From: Owenia fusiformis
Taxonomy: Eukaryota > Annelida > Polychaeta > Sabellida > Oweniidae
NCBI GenBank assembly: GCA_903813345.2
Contig: CAIIXF020000004.1
Location: 2,561,525-2,625,524 of the forward strand
Direction: 5' to 3'
DNA length: 64,000 nt
The translations under genes and the position numbers were made by a program. Below, in pieces: positions 15,001 to 24,220 of this stretch. Position 1 is the first letter of the stretch, and each line of letters opens with the position of its first letter. The notes under the pieces are model-generated. The model saw only the letters and a program-made list of their open reading frames with translations, searched no databases and was not told the origin of the DNA.

Positions 15001-18000
15001 TACACCCAGCGGTCTGTACAATATATATCAGTTTAAAGAATTATCATAACTCACTTTTAAATACACCCAGCGGTCTGTACAATATATATCAGTTTAAAGA
15101 AGTATCATAACTCACTTTTAAATACACCCAGCGGTCTGTACAATGTTTATCAGTTTAAAGAATTATCATAACTTGCTTTTAAATAACACCCAAATAGTTT
15201 GAACACGCTGCAGATGCTGAAATATATATACGTGTATATATAACAGCGGATTATATAAAAATGGACTGTAACAAATATCCGGATTTGTTGGTTATTATAG
15301 AAAATAATTTTTTGATATCACTATTTATGCCTGGCATAAAAAGTGATGTCCCATTTTATGCTGGCATAAAAAGTGATGTCCCATTTTATGCTGGCATAAA
15401 AAGTGATATTCCTTTTTTATATTATTTATTTCCTTCATAATCAAAAAATACACAAAATATCTACTACCAATCGCCATAGGCATTCTAGGTAGTTTAAATT
15501 ACAATAAAGGATTAATTACAGTAATCATAGATGGTTATTGGTAATGTGAGAGGTTGGGAGGGAGAGGGGTTGTCACAAAATACAAATGAGAATAACATTA
15601 ATTTGATGGGAACTTATAACAGGCCTGTACAAATTGCATCACTTTATCTATCAGGATTTTCTGAGAATTAATAGTGAGTTCATTTTCATAAATTTAATAT
15701 GTGAAATGTTCTGTCTTACTAGAAATAAGTTGAGTATCAAACAATAAATTTTGTTCACGAAGTACAGTCATCATTTTATTACGTTCATGGGTATGGCAGG
15801 AGTATGGGTATGGGGGGCATGTTAGAATGAAATGCTTTGTATCTTCAGTAGAGCCACAGAGGCATTTGTTGTCAATTATTCCAGTAAAATTATGAGGAAA
15901 GAAATGGTCTTTAAGGGCAAAATCAACTCGAAGCCTATTTAGCAGTTTTTCGTTAGTTCCCATGATATCACATTTTATTGCTGCCAGGCATAAAAAGTGA
16001 TTTCAAAAAAGTTTTATTTTTTAAACCAACAAATCCGGGTATGTATATACTATTCTAGTATTTAATGCTAAAATTGGAAAACAAAATTACGTTGATAAAA
16101 ACATTGACTCAATTCCAGAAAGAATCCCCATTGACTCTACATTGAATACCTTTGGCAAATACCTGATTGAATTCTTAAAAGACAGCTGCCAATGTGTATT
16201 AAATGGAAGAATTAACCCAAAAAATGATAATTTTACAAGTGTATCAACTAGAGGGAAATCAGTAATTGACTATTTTATATGCCCCTATCGGATGCTTAAT
16301 CATGTTATTGATAGTGGAGTTAATCCATATGTTGACATCAAAATGCAAAATAATATACAAGATAACATAAAAGTGGACCACACTGTAATTTGAAGTGAGG
16401 TTAGCCTATGTGTTCCCACTAGTGTTGTTCAGGAAACACAGGCAGTTCCAGTTTCTGAAAATCAAACAAACACTACTTCTCATCGCAAATATAATACCAA
16501 GAATATACCCAGTGATTTATTTAAAAATAAACGATGCAGAACTGCGCTTACAAATGTTTTAGACTTTCATTTAAACACTCAAGAAGCTCAAAAATCCATG
16601 GATAATTTATATTCAGAGTTCATTGACATATTACATTGTGAAATGAATGAAAATCTTACATTTAGGGACATAAGTAGCAAGAATACTAAAAGAGGGAAAC
16701 ATAAGGCAAAACCGTGGTGGAGTGAAGAACATCCTGTAATGAAGATACAACTTTATCTGAACCTGTAACAACACAGAAAATTTATAACATTATTGTTAAA
16801 AGCCTGAACGGTAAGGCCCCTGGACATGATTCGTTAACTAATGAGCATTTTAAGAACGGTGGAAGTTTACTGGTAAAGGCTATTACTGATTTATTTAATA
16901 CAATGATAAAGTTAGAATACATACCACAAAGCCATAAAATTGGCACTATAATCTCTCTATACAAGGGTAAACAAGAACACAAATGTGTACAAAATGTCCC
17001 CACCTATGGGTGATCCCGTCAAATGGTTATCCTAAAAATGAGTAGACAAGATTTTAACGACACAATTTGAGGACGGAAAATCCAAAATGGCCACCTTAAT
17101 ATTTACCCAGAGCCAAAAAATTAGTCAGTTCTAGATTTTTATACTAAGAAGCACCCCTGAAAATTTGAAATTGATCCGTCACACAGTTAACCAGAAAACA
17201 TGTAAACAAGACTTTACAGACAAGATTTGAGGACCGAAAATCCAAAATGGCTGCCTTGACATTTATCCAGAATGCCAAAAAACTAATCTGTTCTAGATTT
17301 TCATACTAAGAATCATCCCTGAACATTTGAAATTGATCTACCAAACGGTTCACCTGGAAATGCGTAGACAAAACTTTACAAACAAGATTTTAAGACAGAA
17401 AATCCAAAATGGCTGCCTTGACATTTACCCAGAATGCCCAAAAACTAATCAGATCTAGATTTTCATACTAAGAATCATCCCTGAAAGTTTGAAATTGATC
17501 TACAAAACGGTTCACCTAAAAACGCGTAGACAAGACTTTACGGGCAAGATTTTAAGACGGAAGATCCAAAATGGCTGCCTTGACATATATCCAGAATGCA
17601 TAAAAACTAATCAGATCTAGATTGTCATACTGAGAATCATCCCTGAAATTTTCAAATTGATCTACCAAACGGTTCACCTGGAAATGCGTAGACAAGACTT
17701 TACAGACAAGATTTGAGGACGGAAAATCCAAAATAACTGCCTTGACATTTACCCAGAATGCCCAAAAACTAATCAGATCTAGATTTTTATACTGAGAATC
17801 ATCCCTGAAAATTTGAAATTGATCTACCAAACGGTTAGACAAGACAATGACAAGACAATGCGTAGACAAGACTTTACTGACAAGATTTTAGGACGGAAAA
17901 TCCCAGAACACATTTATTCTTTCTGATAGCTTTATTCATACTCCCAGGTCTATAACTACCACAAATACAATATAAAAACAGTCCTAAAGTCCCATTGTTA

Positions 18001-19814
18001 TGAAAATAAGCTTCAAAATAATGATTGTCCATCTCTAGCTACACACTTCTTATGCCTTTTCACCCACTCTCTAAACACACTTTCAAACCCATTCTTGCCC
18101 ATTTCCTGAAGTCTTGCTAAGACATGTGATCTGAGTTTACACACAGTTATGCTCACTAGTGAAACTATTAGGGCACTGGGGCTACCCCTACTTGCACACC
18201 CTCCATATTCCCCAGACCTTGCACCCAATGACTTTTACTTATATGCAGAACTCAAGCGTGACTTGAGAGGAAATAAATTTGGAAGCACTGATGAACTCGA
18301 TCACATGTCTTAGCAAGACTTCAGGAAATGGGCAAGAATAGGTTTCAAAGTGTGTTTAGAGAATGGATGAATAGGCATAAGAAGTGTATACCTAGAGATG
18401 GACATTTTGTTGAATAGCTTATTTTCATCACAATGGAACTTTAGAACTGTTTTTATATTGTATTTGTGGTAGTAATAGACCTGGGAGTATGAATAAAACT
18501 ATCAGAAAGAATAAATGTGTTTTGGAAAGTTGTGACGTAAACAAACTTGCCCCGCCTTTTTGTTGTTTCGGTTGCCACAACTCTGGCCAAACAAATAGAA
18601 GACGCTTTCAGAATAAAGGTAAAAGGTTTGGGCTACAAACTCTGAAAAGTTCATCAAGATTGGTACAATATTGAGAAAGTTACAATATCTTTCACCTTAT
18701 TTATTCGACACCCTGTATATATCAGTTTAAAGAATTATCATAACTTGCTTTTAAATAACAAACGGTCTGAATACGCATATGCTGAAAGAATGATATAAAT
18801 CAGTTTAAAGAATTATTAGAAGTTGCTTTTAAATAACGCCCTACGCTCGCAGATACTGAAAGAATAATATAAATCAGTTTAAAAAATTCGAATACTAAGA
18901 TTTTCGACATCTAAAAAGTCACTCGATTTTTTGCAAAAACCTTCCAAAAAGTAACAGTCGCATGAATTCACATTGTCGTACTTACAAAATGATCCACCGC
19001 CTAACTTATGCACCATTGAACTCGGTAATATTGTACACGTAACTATTAATTACGGTATATTCCCATGGAAAACTGGGCTTGCTTTTCAACATTTCAAGCG
19101 TTTGACACCCCTCGTTTTGGGCGAGTCCAAGTAAACCGCACATCCGGGTGATTAGAAAAGGGACGTTTTTTAAAAAAATCGAGCGGCAACAAAGATACTT
19201 CTGGTCAAACTGAAATTATGACGAAACTTATGAAAGAATCAATTAAATGTAAGTGGTATACATTAGGCGGATGCCAAAAATTAAACGTGGAGCCAATTTG
19301 AAACTTCAGAATGCTTTCTGTGATTCAAAATCACAAAAAAGTCGAGTGACTTTTTTAGATGTCGAAAACCTTGGTAACTTCCTTTTAAGTGACGTCACAC
19401 CCATCACTTTGTGCATGCAGATTCTGAAAGAATGATACAACAGTTTAAAGAATAATCATAACTTGTTTTGCTTTTAAATAACACCCAACAGTTTGTGTAC
19501 ACGTACTGTCTGTAAAATGTGTGTCATATGGGGAGAAAGGAAAAACTAACTATTTTGTCACAACTGTTTAAATACGTTGGTCGTAAAATCGTGTATAGGC
19601 GTCTAGATCGCATATTTATTCAGCTAAAAAATATCATAGGTTGTTACTATGTGCATCAATAGGGCCATACACTAACTTATTAATTAGTATTAAGTATATG
19701 ATTACTCCCTTATCGTGGTTTTCGATAAAATGTCTCCTTACCTTGCCATGATAGGAGTATCAGTGTAAATAGGAGCAATCGTATCAATGACATTGTAACA
19801 TTGCTAGGCTGCAT
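1..19814 (-). CDS. Gene A: secreted C-type lectin with TSP1 repeats, paralogue of gene B (3' part cut by the window edge)
   Basis: Exons are 19814-19742, 14814-14666, 11870-11752, 7221-7085, 969-799 and 94-1 (partial). The five complete exons have the same lengths and phases as those of gene B and differ from them at 21 of 649 nt by my count. All are open, so nothing suggests a pseudogene. The encoded order is signal peptide, CTLD, then two TSP1 repeats before the window ends. The introns share homologous sequence with gene B but also carry private insertions: a 3.0-kb foldback element, a solo LTR, a 5'-truncated LINE, a 161-bp satellite and mariner remnants. Gene A lies downstream of gene B in the same orientation, as a tandem duplicate with the GPCR exon between them. 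Confidence 0.8.
799..969 (-). CDS. Gene A exon 5: TSP1 repeat, type A
   Basis: 171 nt, phase 1-1, acceptor TTTTCTAG|GCATGG and donor TCCTG|GTATGA. W-T-T-W and C-S-K-T-C-G motifs are intact. Like the gene B exon it has Tyr in place of the third canonical TSP1 Cys. It differs from gene B by Gly/Ala, Leu/Val and Ala/Asp near its start. Confidence 0.87.
1105..2245. repeat. Degenerate ~250-bp tandem repeat, present only in copy A
   Basis: The phrase AAAGTGCCCAGAAAGCACC recurs in variants near 1160, 1434, 1682 and 1877, alternating with CATCATCAAATAG..CCTTGATAT near 1283 and 1530. Copy B passes directly from the homologue of ~1100 to that of ~2250 (around 51190-51210), so the block is an insertion in intron 5 of gene A. 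I see no convincing coding content. Confidence 0.65.
2369..5365. mobile_element. 3.0-kb foldback element with ~330-bp inverted arms (copy A only)
   Basis: The ends are GGGGCGCGAGTTGTTTG and its reverse complement. The inverted arms run about 2369-2700 and 5030-5365. Copy B has an uninterrupted site at 51331-51340 (GAAAA|TTTGT) that equals the joined flanks exactly, so no target-site duplication is visible. Inside are a second inverted-repeat pair (about 3490-4285), a hairpin near 3765-3850 and a 22-bp direct duplication near 4195. No transposase-like frame is evident. Confidence 0.75.
5366..6937. other. Intron 4 sequence of gene A
   Basis: The stretch 5366-5930 aligns with 51336-51950 of copy B. 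From about 5930 to 6930 copy A has sequence not found at that site in copy B, including a GGTCA-rich stretch near 6260-6350. No exon-like segment is recognised on either strand. Confidence 0.5.
6938..7076. mobile_element. Short foldback MITE next to the exon 4 splice donor (copy A)
   Basis: Palindromic element with GGTCAC/GATTTGCTCCGAT-type ends and an inner CAATCGGCCGGGCGC motif in inverted arms. Its right end (minus-strand TAATGCCTGTGTCAC) begins just after the donor GTAATGCC. Copy B carries the same element, preceded by a truncated second copy. Confidence 0.65.
7085..7221 (-). CDS. Gene A exon 4: C-terminal part of the CTLD
   Basis: 137 nt, acceptor TTTTCAG|AAGCCA and donor CACTAG|GTAATG. 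It encodes the closing strands with Y-N-C, G-D-W-D-S-M-D-C and A-L-C-K-R. Differences from gene B include Asp for Ser and Ala for Thr beside the penultimate Cys, a loop that often shapes the ligand site in this family. Confidence 0.87.
7222..8224. other. Intron 3 sequence of gene A before the LINE
   Basis: It aligns with 52334-53530 of copy B except for private pieces in each copy. One is a ~140-bp inverted-repeat insertion in A (about 7964-8105, ends near CCCCCTG and TTACAGGGGG). Another is ~430 bp in B around 52760-53185. The long minus-strand open frame at 7198-7524 overlaps exon 4 and runs into intron; it has no domain of its own. Confidence 0.5.
8225..11580 (+). pseudogene. Non-LTR retrotransposon reverse transcriptase remnant (copy A), interrupted by a solo LTR
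   Basis: Reverse-transcriptase landmarks occur in order on the plus strand but in different frames. They are F-Q-I-G-I-L-L-P with L-F-K-S-G (8320-8360), I-N-I-R-K-A-F-D-T (8580-8615), L-Q-G-V-H-Q-G-G (8745-8770), then after the insertion Y-A-D-D-T-S-L-L (10320-10350), and a C-terminal C-x2-C..H-F-x3-C zinc-like motif (11310-11375). Stops and frameshifts make it non-functional. It lies antisense in intron 3 of the lectin gene. The same insertion is in copy B, so it predates the duplication. Confidence 0.8.
8813..10253. mobile_element. Solo LTR-like insertion inside the LINE remnant (copy A only)
   Basis: A 1441-bp insert begins TGTAGCAT and ends ATGCTACA, flanked by ATAT on both sides (8809-8812 and 10254-10257). 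The uninterrupted copy B site at about 54195-54212 shows a single ATAT plus one substitution, which confirms a 4-bp target duplication. TG..CA ends and a 4-bp TSD suit an LTR. A cluster of GCATGCGCA repeats (9130-9265), a TATTTAAATA box near 9315 and AATAAA near 9465 would fit LTR promoter and polyadenylation signals. A DNA transposon is not excluded. Confidence 0.6.
11629..11682. repeat. (ACAAT)n microsatellite
   Basis: About eleven 5-bp units next to gene A exon 3. Copy B has only two or three units at the same place (56083-56096), next to its private palindromic insertion. Confidence 0.9.
11752..11870 (-). CDS. Gene A exon 3: central part of the CTLD
   Basis: 119 nt, acceptor ATTTCAG|AATTTT and donor ATTGG|GTAAGT. 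It encodes the Y-W-T-G-A-T-D-E and W-R-W-V-D-G-S core of the lectin fold. Three nucleotides differ from gene B, two of them changing amino acids. Confidence 0.87.
12371..14336. mobile_element. Mariner/Tc1-type MITE hosting a LINE insertion (copy A)
   Basis: The ends are CAGAGTGTGGCCA and TGGCCACCCTG, each next to TA. The equivalent in copy B (56797-57440) is 644 bp and uninterrupted; here a LINE fragment is inserted at 12951-14270. Confidence 0.65.
12951..14270 (+). pseudogene. 5'-truncated LINE insertion encoding the end of a reverse transcriptase (copy A only)
   Basis: It is flanked by the direct repeat AATCCATGGA (12941-12950 and 14271-14280), while copy B has the single unoccupied site at about 57375. 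The 3' end is TAAATAAATAATAAAAAAAA, a LINE-style tail. The frames encode W-K-L-D-F-K-P-E-K, H-K-H-L-G-L-I-F-D, and F-I-L-P-H-F-D-Y-G-A-I-L-Y, typical of the region after the RT YADD box. A C-A-C-G..H-I-L-F motif near the end follows in another frame. Stops at 13099 and 13729 break the frame. It inserted after the duplication. Confidence 0.82.
14666..14814 (-). CDS. Gene A exon 2: N-terminal part of the CTLD
   Basis: 149 nt with acceptor TTTCAG|CATCTG and donor AATTG|GTAAGA. It has the same CTNCW, CY.F and RSFCQKFG features as gene B exon 2, with Pro-Ala where gene B has Gln-Val. It lies directly next to an array of degenerate copies of its own 5' end (14815-15230). Confidence 0.85.
14815..15230 (-). 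repeat. Minisatellite of degenerate exon 2 starts and splice acceptors (gene A)
   Basis: About six tandem units of 76-77 bp or 62 bp immediately upstream of exon 2 (minus sense). The unit nearest the exon contains CTTTCAG, then CATCTGCGTGTACAGAC and TGTTGG, which aligns with exon 2 (A-S-A-C-T-x-C-W in frame), followed by A/T-rich intron ending in the next acceptor. The 62-bp units have lost the CTTTCAG/CATCTGCG part. The array resumes at 18716-18890 and 19410-19510 after a block of transposons. Confidence 0.75.
15276..16040. mobile_element. Inverted-repeat element with a 33-bp tandem repeat and an internal LINE fragment
   Basis: Outer ends read ATCCGGATTTGTTGG and CCAACAAATCCGGGTAT. Inside, TGCTGGCATAAAAAGTGATG is repeated about three times at 15325-15410 and recurs at 15985. 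A minus-strand LINE fragment lies at 15694-15963. Confidence 0.5.
15694..15963 (-). pseudogene. LINE reverse transcriptase C-terminal fragment
   Basis: The 89-residue frame has L-L-N-R-L-R-V, H-F-F-P-H-N-F and C-L-C-G-S-T-E-D-T-K-H-F, like the C-A-C-G-S-S..L-K-H motif of the LINE at 13830-13890. This is the zinc-like tail of many non-LTR elements. Only the tail is present. Confidence 0.65.
16030..16995 (+). pseudogene. LINE endonuclease and reverse transcriptase start, frameshifted
   Basis: Plus-strand frames encode the end of an APE-type endonuclease (V-L-N-G-R-I, F-T-S-V-S-T-R-G-K-S, V-I-D-Y-F at 16190-16280). They continue through a linker with A-K-P-W-W-S-E-E (16705-16735), then the RT start G-K-A-P-G-H-D-S-L-T-N-E-H-F (16808-16850) and S-H-K-I-G-T-I-I-S-L-Y-K-G (16930-16970). 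Stops and a frameshift near 16765 separate them. The element is cut off at the start of the satellite at ~17000. Confidence 0.75.
17015..17908. repeat. 161-bp satellite, about 5.5 copies
   Basis: AAGACTTTACAGACAAGATT-like strings recur near 17048, 17214, 17374, 17534, 17696 and 17870, spacing about 160-174 bp. Each unit also has AAAATGGCTGCCTTGACAT and ACTAATCAGATCTAGATT. The last unit has a short extra GACAAGACAAT duplication. Confidence 0.85.
17925..18530. pseudogene. Inverted double mariner transposase remnant
   Basis: Inverted ends contain TATTCATACTCCCAGGTCTA and its complement (17935-17955, 18475-18495). On the plus strand H-P-P-Y-S-P-D-L-A-P-N-D-F (18198-18235) is the mariner transposase signature before the third catalytic Asp. 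On the minus strand a second C-terminal fragment (18013-18130) repeats the F-R-E-W-V-K-R-H-K-K-C end. Two transposon ends are therefore joined head to head, both inactive. Confidence 0.75.
18716..19510 (-). repeat. Continuation of the exon 2-derived minisatellite, split by a MITE
   Basis: Further units with TATCAGTTTAAAGAAT, GCTTTTAAATAACACC and GCTGAAAG-like acceptor remnants lie at 18716-18890 and 19415-19510. Between them is an inverted-repeat element (about 18897-19372) whose ends share AGTCACTCGA with the elements near 26146 and 27111. Confidence 0.65.
18897..19372. mobile_element. MITE with GTCACTCGA-type inverted ends
   Basis: The ends carry TTTTCGACATCTAAAAAGTC and GTCGAGTGACTTTTTTAGAT. 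The inner side shares AGAATGCTTTCTGTGATTC-like sequence with the element ending at 26657, so it belongs to the same family as the copies near 26146 and 27111. Confidence 0.6.
19742..19814 (-). CDS. Gene A exon 1: start codon and signal peptide
   Basis: Same 73-nt layout as gene B exon 1: ATG at 19814, hydrophobic core around residues 10-22, donor AAG|GTAAGG. The two nucleotide differences from gene B are both silent. Confidence 0.75.
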
Positions 19815-19859
19815 TGTCTTCCTCTGGAATCAATGTTGAGTGACAAAGTACCCTTTCAT

Positions 19860-19895
19860 TGCCAACTCTGATATATTTTTAAGAGTAGAGTATCC
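19860..19895 (-). promoter_or_regulatory. Possible core promoter of gene A
   Basis: On the minus strand an A/T box (TTAAAAATATA) lies about 60 nt before the exon 1 ATG, and the intervening sequence is conserved in copy B. The spacing allows a short 5' UTR. It is a motif match only. Confidence 0.3.
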
Positions 19896-20335
19896 CCCTC
19901 TGGATTAAGCTTATCTGTAGCACTGATATATGCCAGTAAGCGTAGTTGTCTTCTAACATGTCTAAAGGCCAAAAGCTGCTAATGATTCTTAGATCTAGTG
20001 TAGTTTTTGTGGTAGGCCTACCTGAAAAAAGAGAAACATTTTATGCTTTGTGTAATAAATAAGACACTGGAAACTTTATTGGTCTAAGGTAGATACCAAT
20101 GCGCCTTGATACTCAACTTTTTGGCAATAAAAAGTCCCTACCTGCATTTGGTAGTTACATATTGTCCTGTGCATAGTTTTGGAACGTTATCCTTATTTTT
20201 TCATAATTAAAACAATTTTGTAGATCCTGCAATAGTTTCCAATAAATGCTGTTTACTAACATAAATCCCAACCAGATTCTTTTTGTAGTAGGATCAGAAG
20301 CTCAAAGAATAATTCGGAAGCTCTTGTCATAGATG

Positions 20336-20935
20336 ATAGATCCCGACCAGATTATTTTGTAGTAGGATCAGTAGCTCAATAAATAGGCCTATTCCTCAAG
20401 ATGAGACACCTCAGAAAATTTCAAATTTTAAAAATGACGATTGGGCCTATGGAGCCATTTCTGAAAAATATGAGACAAATCATACCTCGTTCGAAGCATC
20501 TTGTTATTCTTTAACTTTTTTTTACCAATGACCGTTATTCAAGCAATGCTGCGTTGATAAGAGGCCAAAACAGTGATATTTTATCGCCGGACTCTTATCT
20601 GTCCAAATCTGAATGGTGCTCCCGTGGTTCCAGAAATGTGACGTAATCAGTACAATGATATTTGGACATACAAGAGTCCGGATCTCGTGAAAAATATTCG
20701 CCGTATTAAAAGTCAAATAACTGCATCCATAGGTTATTTACTCGAACCAAATAAGTAGAAATAGAAAGATGAAGATCTCAGCTATAAAATGAGTGCAAAA
20801 TCTGTCATGGGGAAGCAGGTACCATTTGTGTAAGGAACATTTTTGAAAGATGGTCATATTTTTTTTTAATTTTCCAATTTAGTGTCGTATCTTGTGAATT
20901 ATTCTTTGAGCCTATGAGATCCTCATTGGAAACTA
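20336..20935. repeat. Left member of a ~0.6-kb direct repeat bracketing an 18-kb block
   Basis: It shares TTGTAGTAGGATCAGTAGC, ATTTTATCGCCGGACTCTT and GGGGAAGCAGGTACCATTT with 38955-39450 in the same orientation, with small indels. Confidence 0.8.
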
Positions 20936-21944
20936 TGACCATAGATCTATTGCAGAATCAACAAAAGGTTTGTGAAAAAATAGGATAAGCGATTTTTAAA
21001 ATCATGCACAGGACAATAAATGCAGGCAGGGACTTTTAATTGCCAAAAAGTTGAGTATTAAAACACATTAAGCTTTTAGTACTACGGCCAAGGCGGTTTG
21101 TGTCCAAAACACCTAGATTCAATTTGACTTGAGATTCTTGTAGGAGACCCCAAGGCATGTAAAAAAAGCTTGTGAACCCTTGCAAAGCAGGCTCAAAAGT
21201 GTTGAGTCAGCAAATTTTATTATTTTCGAGTCGGAGTTTGACCATATGCTTGAAACTATTTAATATCTCATTTTCAGGATGTTGCAATTATAATGAAACA
21301 TTGTCAATAGATCAATAAAGCATGTATGAAGAATTCCTGAAAGTTTGGGTCTTAACCAACAAAATTTGGTCGAGATAATTTGTCCCTAAAGTACATAATT
21401 TCTCTTCAAAATTTCTTAATCAGTCGATATTTAATCAGTCGTTTAAAAAAAGTAAGGGCCTATGGTGAATAAAACCTGGTTTAAAACTTCACTGATGATG
21501 TTAGCATATATTTCTTGAATAAGTTTCAATAAAAAGTACAAGTATCTATTTTTCTGATTTTTCTCTTTACCTTCCCCTAAAAATTCAAGAAAGGGGGCGT
21601 GGCACATAACACTTCAGTTGTTGAACTTGTTGCTAGGGTCAAATGGAAAATGTGCATCATTATTATAGCAAAAAGTGTTATTCTAAATAAATCTTAACAC
21701 TATTTGTTACATCATGATATGCTAAACATATTCATTATCTACCATTTTATATTTTTTACAGCTTATCATTGCCATACCCCATTAAACCGTTTAGGGTATG
21801 TGTGGTCAGCAATAGGAAATACATGTATGTTTACTTATAACATTTTTCAAAATTGTATTTTAGATGCCATTCTATCCTAATGTTGTTCATGTAGTTATGG
21901 TATGTTAAGATATTATGATGATAATATGTTATATTACACTCCTC

Positions 21945-22140
21945 ATCATAAGTTTTGTAACTGGAAGTCCCCCTTTGAATCACTTATTAAAGCTTGTCAT
22001 GCTGTTTGGCAATTTTAAACAAGACATCAAGCTTTTGGAATAAAGCAATAAGGAACAAAATCAAGGTTCAAACATTGACAGACCTTAATATGTAATCATA
22101 TGAAAACATGCAGTTGCCAACCTTATGGAGGGGGTGTATA
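21945..22140. mobile_element. ~200-bp MITE with CACTCC..CATAAG-type ends
   Basis: Ends TACACTCCTCATCATAAG and CTTATGGAGGGGGTGTATA are inverted. Related single ends occur near 25300 (ACACCCCTCCATAAG), 36114 and 39523, so this is a family. TA flanks suggest a mariner/Tc1 origin. Confidence 0.5.
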
Positions 22141-23090
22141 AGTGTTATATGTATCATAAATTGTTTAGTTGTAGAACCTGAAGCCAAAGGAAATAATAGT
22201 GCTTTACATTCTCTCAAAGACAGTGATCAATTCCGTGGCACTGGGTTTGTTGACATTACTTATATGATATGTGACATTACGCGAGTTTGGTCCTTAGGCC
22301 AACATATTCCAATGGTGCAGAATCCCAGTCGCCCCATCAAGTCCCACCATGCCATATCGAGTCCCACAATGTCCCAAGAGACCTTGTTAACTTTGCTCCA
22401 TGGAGTTTCATCGACTCCCTCCATATCCCACAAAGTCCCACGGAAATGATGATGAATTTAGTTTAGAAGGTTTTGTCAAGGTCATTTTGATCCCAAGTTA
22501 GCTGACACATCCCATGATCAAAAGTCACGCGATGCCCAAAAGAATGAATAGGTTCATTCTCAGTGGGACTTCGTGGGACTTTGCCAAATAATACCCAAGG
22601 AATCCCAAGGAGTTCCATCGGGCAAAGCTCAATGAAGTCCAACGGATTTCCATGAGGTCCCACCCAATTTTAAATCAATGGAGGTCCCACCATGCCGTAT
22701 TGGTGTATGTTAGGCTTTAGCGAAGTAACTTCCTTTGTTTACATTCATCAAATCGTTAAAAAGGAAAACTTGTCAAAACTTTGTAAGAGCGTGATTATTT
22801 GGACCAATTTCACTATGAATATTTTAGTTTTACACGAACTGAGCGGGCCTGTGCCATTCATAATATCTTAATAATCTTTTTCTCCTGCATTCAATTCATG
22901 ACCACACGTTACTCCAGAATCCATAGGATCCTCGGGGATGAGCCATTCCATGGTCACTTGGCCTTGGATTGAATGTCTTTAACTGGTGAATAGGTTTATT
23001 ATGAAGGGGTTTCCATGATAACATATGGTCTTGGAAAAACAGATTCAAAAAGTCAATGGGAGTGACAAAACGTAAGTAATGCTTAATAAC
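22141..23090. other. Non-coding spacer with recurrent GTCCCAC/GTGGGAC motifs
   Basis: Between 22335 and 22695 the short word TCCCAC (or its complement) recurs many times in both orientations. The open frames here (22108-22449 plus; 22463-22663 minus) have no recognisable domain. Confidence 0.3.
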
Positions 23091-23740
23091 CACCCTTGGT
23101 ATACGCAGCTAACGAAAATTGACCGGTCTAACATATAAGATCTATTTTTCCCCATCAAGGTATGATGTAAATAGCATGCTATTTATATCTTGTGAGTTTC
23201 AATGACGCGCGTTTGATTTTATAAAAAATGCCAAACTTTGTGACAAAGAATTTCATCCTGCTTGCAGCGAGAAGACGGACCGGTTCGGGGTAATCTGCTT
23301 GCTGCGAGAAGACGGACCGGTTCGGGGCAATAGCTGATGAAATTCTTTGTCACAAAGTTTGGCATTTTTATAAAATCAAACGCGCGTCATTGAAACTCAC
23401 AAGATGTAAATAGCATGTCATTTACATCATACCTTGATGGGGAAAAATAGATCTTATATGTTAAAAGTACTAAATTAAAGTTATCGTGAAAATGAGACAG
23501 TCGTTCTCGAGAGAAAAGAGCATAAATGCGCATTTAGAGAGTTTTGGTCCGTTTAAAAATCTGTAAAAAATTGGGGTACTTAAAAGCATCGGGAGGCATC
23601 ATATATTTCAAATTAGACACGAGGAAGTCAATATTGAGCAAGTTATGGCTGTTTTAAATTCAAATAAAACCGTTAACCCGTACCGGTCCAGCTTTTGACC
23701 CGTACCGGTCAATTTTCGTTAGCTGCGTATACCAAGGGTG
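23091..23740. mobile_element. 650-bp foldback transposon with perfect 37-bp inverted ends
   Basis: The ends start CACCCTTGGTATACGCAG and are perfectly inverted over 37 bp. The flanks are ATAAC on both sides (5-bp TSD). An inner palindrome (23137-23462) brackets a duplicated GAAGACGGACCGGTTCGGGG motif. No coding capacity is seen. Confidence 0.88.
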
Positions 23741-23835
23741 ATAACTGAGTGTGGATTGGTTGATCCCAAGATATTATCAGTCAGTAGCTTATTACGTACT
23801 ATAACAGTTAGCAGGGAACAAAAACTGGAACTCAA

Positions 23836-24220
23836 TGTTACGCGGTAATCACGATACAAAAATAAGTCATATTCCACAATGAATATGGCATATTCACTCG
23901 CGGTGTATGACAGATTCACCTGTGGTATATGGCATACACACTAACCAATGAGAATGTGATATGGAAGTACGCAATTGTCAATTGCTTAGATTGAACGAGC
24001 AAGTTAAACATTATAAATTATTATAATGATTACTGAATCAACAGCACTGTGTATCAAATATATTAACTTAGAATATATTAACTTAGCAGAAGTATCAGTC
24101 ACCAATCTTGTGCAATAAACTTACTCAATCAACCCTGGATTGATCACAGGTGAGTATGGCATATTCACCTGTATCACAAATACTGCGCAACCATGAATGT
24201 ATGCCATATACTGCGTAACA
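23836..24220. mobile_element. MITE with TGTTACGCGG ends
   Basis: Inverted ends TGTTACGCGG and CTGCGTAACA enclose repeats of ATATGGCATATTCAC. A related copy lies at about 45030-45323. Confidence 0.6.

Larger units (their letters stand above)
19815..20955. other. 5' flank of gene A
   Basis: It aligns with 58346-59010 of copy B in blocks, with a ~430-bp piece (20200-20640) missing from B. The segment 20336-20935 is repeated in direct orientation at 38955-39450. No additional coding exon is recognised. Confidence 0.55.

Noticed and set aside
14940-15190. Regular 62-bp repeats resembling a CRISPR array
   Set aside because: The whole unit repeats, spacers included, there are no cas genes, and the units align with exon 2 and its intron in an animal gene.
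17552-17869. 105-residue minus frame with two similar halves
   Set aside because: The internal similarity is the 161-bp satellite repeat; there is no start context or domain.
22108-22449. 113-residue plus frame, possible secreted protein
   Set aside because: It begins inside the end of a MITE (21945-22140) and has no domain, splice or codon evidence.
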